Assembly: GCF_000723205.1 (NCBI RefSeq)
Contig: NZ_HG315671.1
Coordinates: 3,686,777-3,750,776, forward strand
Length of the DNA stretch: 64,000 nt
Direction: 5' to 3'
Source of the DNA: Formosa agariphila KMM 3901
GTDB taxonomy: Bacteria; Bacteroidota; Bacteroidia; Flavobacteriales; Flavobacteriaceae
Under the pieces are notes generated by a model that had not been told where the DNA came from, did no database searches, and saw nothing but the letters and a program-made list of their open reading frames with translations. The position numbers and the translations under genes were made by a program. Positions 61,089 through 64,000 of the stretch are shown one piece after another (positions within the stretch are counted from its first letter, which is position 1; each line of letters starts with the position of its first letter).

Positions 61089-63113
61089 TTAGTTGTTTAG
61101 AGGGGTTCTAATTGAAATTTTGGTCCCCTCGTTTATATTCGATTTTACAGTTAAAAATCCTTCAATTTCATTTACTCTAGACGACATGTTTTTTAAGCCT
61201 ATTCCTTTCTTCGATTTTGAGAGATCAAAACCTACGCCATTATCGCAAATGTCTAAACAAATATCATCATCTTTTTTATAAAAATCAATAGTTATATAAT
61301 CTGCTTTGGCATGTTTATAGGTGTTTTGAAGCGCTTCTTGAATAATTCTATAAAAATGAATTTTGGTTTTATTTGAAATATCTTCCCAATTAATATTATC
61401 TTCATATTTCAAGTCACATTTTATGTCGTAAGCTATAGATTGCTTTTCTAAAAGTGTTTTTACAATATCGATATATCCAGAGTTCGATACAAAGTCTGTG
61501 TTTAAGTCGTGAGAAACTTTTCTAATTTCTGCCTCAATAGATTTTAATTCATCAATATAGTTACTTCGTGTTTCTATAGCATCGTTAGTTTTACTTGCGT
61601 TTAAGCTATCTAAACTTAATCGCGTTCCAAAAAGGCGGCCTAAAATACCATCGTGTAATTCTTCAGAGATTCTACGTTTTTCTAGCGTTCGAGCTTCATC
61701 GACCTTATCTTGTTGAGATAGCATAAGGTTGTATATTTCCTCATTAGCTTGTTGCTGGCGCTGTTTAAATTGTAATGATTTATTTTTATTTCGTTGAGAT
61801 ATAATGACAATTATTAAAAATGAAGTTAATAATAACCCTACAGACAGCAACATGAACGAGAGTCGTTCTTGGGTGATTTTTTTATTTTTAAGTTCTATTT
61901 CTTTAGTCTCGTATCTAATTCTAGCGAATTTATTACGAACATTACGTTCACTTTTTTGAAGGCTATCGTTTAAATGAATGTAATCCTTGTAATGCTTAAC
62001 CGCGATACTGTCTACTTCTATTCGTGACAACAATAATAAAGACTCTAAAAAATCATCGTTATGATAATCCTTCGAAAGTTCCTTAGCATTATAGGCATAA
62101 TATCTAGCTGAATCCATTTGTTTTCTATCATTATAAAATTCAGCTAAATGCTGATTAATCATAATCGAATTGTAGGAGGAGTTAATAGAATCACAAATGT
62201 GCAAAGCTTCTAAATACAACTTTAGAACCTGATCTTCATCATTATTAAGGTATTGTGTATGGGCATAGTTGTCCAACACGAGTGCATAAATATCGGGTCT
62301 CTTTTTTTTAAGAGATTTATTACTTAGAATATCTTCATAATAATTTAAAGCGATGCTGTAAGCACCTGAATTTTTATATGCTAAAGCTAAATTATTCTTG
62401 GAGTTGTTAATGGTTTCGCTATTATCACCCTTTAAACTTCGTTTTAACTCTAACGATTTATTATGATAATTAATAGCATCATCAAATTGCTCTAGCTGAT
62501 CAAAAACGAGTCCTAAATTATTATATAAATACGCTTTTTTACGAGTAACCTGTTCAGAATCGGGTAGATTATCTAAAAGCGTTATTCCTTCTACAGAGGT
62601 CACTTCACTCCCTATAAAATCTTTTTCATTTTTTTGGATTACAGCAATTCCTAATAAAGTTGAGGCTGTATTATAATCATCGTTTAAAGCTCTATAAATT
62701 TTCTCGGCTTTGTGAAAGTAATTATATGCACTATCTACAGATCGTTTAAAATAATAATTAGCAATATTATGATTGACCGTCGCCATCGACAAAGAATCAC
62801 CAAGACGTTTTGCTTCTCTTAAATTTTTATGACTAGTAGATAAAAACAAATCGTAAATACCTCGCTCTTCATATAATCTAGCTATTTGTATGGTACTAAT
62901 TAGACTTAATGAATCTAATTTTAATTGGTTAGAATATTGTTGCGCTTGTTTTGCAAATAAGAACCTACTTTCAAAACTAAACTCTGTTGGGTTGGTCGAC
63001 TTTAGAAGTAAGTTTTCAATACTATCACTAGTTTTATTTTGAGCAATTATTTCTACATTATAAATGCAAAAATACAACACAAAAAATATTAAAATTTTAA
63101 AAAAACTATTCAA
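61089..63113 (-). CDS. TPR-containing sensor histidine kinase
   Basis: 674 residues. Signal peptide about 1-24, then an outside region of about 375 residues made of tetratricopeptide repeats (for example AYLYNNLGLVFDQLEQFDDAINYHNKSL). A membrane segment follows (about 420-442), then a HisKA_3 region, LEKRRISEELHDGILGRL near 476-493, with the phospho-accepting His, and a HATPase_c domain (to 673) with DNGVGF and KKGIGLKNM. It senses an unknown ligand outside and controls the response regulator next to it. Tandem lipoprotein genes lie upstream. Confidence 0.93.
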   Translation of the reverse strand: MNSFFKILIFFVLYFCIYNVEIIAQNKTSDSIENLLLKSTNPTEFSFESRFLFAKQAQQYSNQLKLDSLSLISTIQIARLYEERGIYDLFLSTSHKNLREAKRLGDSLSMATVNHNIANYYFKRSVDSAYNYFHKAEKIYRALNDDYNTASTLLGIAVIQKNEKDFIGSEVTSVEGITLLDNLPDSEQVTRKKAYLYNNLGLVFDQLEQFDDAINYHNKSLELKRSLKGDNSETINNSKNNLALAYKNSGAYSIALNYYEDILSNKSLKKKRPDIYALVLDNYAHTQYLNNDEDQVLKLYLEALHICDSINSSYNSIMINQHLAEFYNDRKQMDSARYYAYNAKELSKDYHNDDFLESLLLLSRIEVDSIAVKHYKDYIHLNDSLQKSERNVRNKFARIRYETKEIELKNKKITQERLSFMLLSVGLLLTSFLIIVIISQRNKNKSLQFKQRQQQANEEIYNLMLSQQDKVDEARTLEKRRISEELHDGILGRLFGTRLSLDSLNASKTNDAIETRSNYIDELKSIEAEIRKVSHDLNTDFVSNSGYIDIVKTLLEKQSIAYDIKCDLKYEDNINWEDISNKTKIHFYRIIQEALQNTYKHAKADYITIDFYKKDDDICLDICDNGVGFDLSKSKKGIGLKNMSSRVNEIEGFLTVKSNINEGTKISIRTPLNN

Positions 63114-63207
63114 GATTTAGTGTATCAATTTCATCAAATGTATTTATATTTTTTGAATATTACATACAATATATACATTCAATAAAAGATAAAATTTTAT
63201 TCAACTG

Positions 63208-63357
63208 CTATATTTCGTCTATTCCTCCTCCTGTTAGTACTCCTGATTCTACCTGGTCTGGTGAGACTAGCATGTCGTCATCCATTTCTTCGTTTACACA
63301 TGCAGTTAATGATCCAAATAATACAAGGGCTAAGGCTGTAAGTTTTAATGTTTTCAT
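63208..63357 (-). CDS. Small lipoprotein, tandem copy 1
   Basis: 49 residues, MKTLKLTALALVLFGSLTAC, then an acidic tail of 29 residues ending TGGGIDEI. Lipobox LTAC with Cys20, so the mature peptide is an exported, acylated 30-residue piece. Copies 2 and 3 differ by one or two residues. It lies 94 bases upstream of the TPR histidine kinase gene on the same strand. Function unknown; a signal or a surface decoy are both possible. Confidence 0.8.
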   Translation of the reverse strand: MKTLKLTALALVLFGSLTACVNEEMDDDMLVSPDQVESGVLTGGGIDEI

Positions 63358-63412
63358 AGTGATAAAGGTGTTAGGGGGATTTTAAAAATTAGTTATCTAG
63401 TGATATTATCTT

Positions 63413-63562
63413 TTATATTTCGTCTATTCCTCCTCCGGTTAGAACTCCTGATTCAACGTGGTCTGGTGAAACTAGCATGTCGTCATCCATTTCTTCATTT
63501 ACACAAGCGGTTAATGATCCAAATAATACAAGGGCTAAGGCTGTAAGTTTTAATGTTTTCAT
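63413..63562 (-). CDS. Small lipoprotein, tandem copy 2
   Basis: 49 residues, identical to copy 1 except Gln36 is His in the acidic tail (SPDHVESG). The stop is TAA rather than TAG. The repeat period to copy 1 is 205 bases, including the conserved gap with GTTATCTAGTGATATTATC, so the whole unit was duplicated. Confidence 0.8.
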   Translation of the reverse strand: MKTLKLTALALVLFGSLTACVNEEMDDDMLVSPDHVESGVLTGGGIDEI

Positions 63563-63618
63563 AATGATAAAGGTGTTAGGGTGATTTTTAAAAATTAGTT
63601 ATCTAGTGATATTATCTT

Positions 63619-63768
63619 TTATATTTCGTCTATTCCTCCTCCGGTTAGAACTCCTGATTCAACGTGCTCTGGTGAAACTAGCATGTCGTCATCCATTTCT
63701 TCATTTACACAAGCGGTTAATGATCCAAATAATACAAGGGCTAAGGCTGTAAGTTTTAATGTTTTCAT
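63619..63768 (-). CDS. Small lipoprotein, tandem copy 3
   Basis: 49 residues, like copy 2, with Glu in place of Asp in the tail (SPEHVESG). Repeat period 206 bases. Its frame and its lipobox are intact. Confidence 0.8.
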   Translation of the reverse strand: MKTLKLTALALVLFGSLTACVNEEMDDDMLVSPEHVESGVLTGGGIDEI

Positions 63769-63824
63769 AATGATAAAGGTGTTAGAGTGATTTTTAAAAA
63801 TTAGTTATCTAGTGATATTATCTT

Positions 63825-63973
63825 TTATATTTCGTCTATTCCTCCTCCGGTTAGAACTCCTGATTCAACGTGCTCTGGTGAAACTAGCATGTCGTCATCC
63901 ATTTCTTCATTTACACAAGCGGTTAATAATCCAAATAATACAAGGGCTAAGGCTGTAAGTTTAATGTTTTCAT
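63825..63973 (-). pseudogene. Small lipoprotein, tandem copy 4, frameshifted
   Basis: It lacks one T in the fourth or fifth codon region, so translation reads MKTLNLQP and stops. The rest is conserved, including the tail of copy 3, with one extra change (Ser to Leu before the lipobox). It lies close to the window edge, so the array may continue to the right. Confidence 0.7.
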
Positions 63974-64000
63974 AATGATAAAGGTGTTAGAGTGATTTTT

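Noticed and set aside
1..64000. CRISPR array
   Set aside because: No short repeat with regular unique spacers. The only regular tandem repeat is the 205-base lipoprotein unit at the right edge.

Overview
The window reads as a chromosome segment of a marine-type Flavobacteriaceae bacterium (Bacteroidota). Support: AT-rich DNA, a SusC/SusD pair, Bacteroidota promoter boxes (TTTG, about 20 bases, TAnnTTTG), a type IX secretion C-terminal sorting domain on a peptidase, and a Bacteroidetes-type tra gene set. The species cannot be named from the sequence.

Region 1 (1-7611) is the edge of a polysaccharide utilisation locus. A partial surface glycan-binding lipoprotein, SusD and SusC are read leftward, and an AraC-type regulator is read rightward, so probably one glycan-import operon with its divergent activator. 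No glycoside hydrolase is in view, so the glycan is unknown.

Region 2 (7617-about 40000) looks like an integrative conjugative element (ICE). Its mobilisation module lies at the left: coupling protein, relaxase, BfmA/BtgA-like accessory protein, a candidate oriT and ssb. Control and transfer genes lie at the right: LuxR-like, RteC, an excisionase-like HTH protein, a DnaC-like ATPase, a peptidoglycan amidase and traE-F-G-I-J-K-M-N. It ends next to a tRNA-Leu gene. No integrase gene is visible.

Region 3 (12716-about 26085) lies between the two ICE halves and is the most unusual part. Unrelated, mostly leftward genes are separated by about 130-base elements that fold like integron attC sites. 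Each has a RYYYAAC-type core at one end, a GTTRNNN-type core at the other, long imperfect complementary arms sharing a GTATA block, and about three extra bases in one spacer; three also have a clear central hairpin. Cargo includes an FRG-domain protein, an AlbA_2 protein, a helical zinc-ribbon protein, a two-gene membrane unit, a lipoprotein hydrolase and an AKR-SDR-AraC unit. An IS110-family element with two related remnants, and an IS1182-family element with one remnant, all sit inside these elements. This looks like an integrase-less cassette array (CALIN-like) carried by an ICE.

Region 4 (40291-64000) is ordinary core chromosome with some regulatory interest: an M20 dipeptidase, a sigma factor with a membrane protein carrying a TonB-like domain, flanked by two copies of an intergenic repeat, a type IX secreted M28 peptidase, tandem M24 peptidases, hemW and ruvC, a glycosyltransferase, a BlaR1/BlaI-type pair with three near-identical operator palindromes, a TPR histidine kinase with its response regulator, and, behind the kinase, a tandem array of near-identical 49-residue lipoprotein genes running to the window edge.
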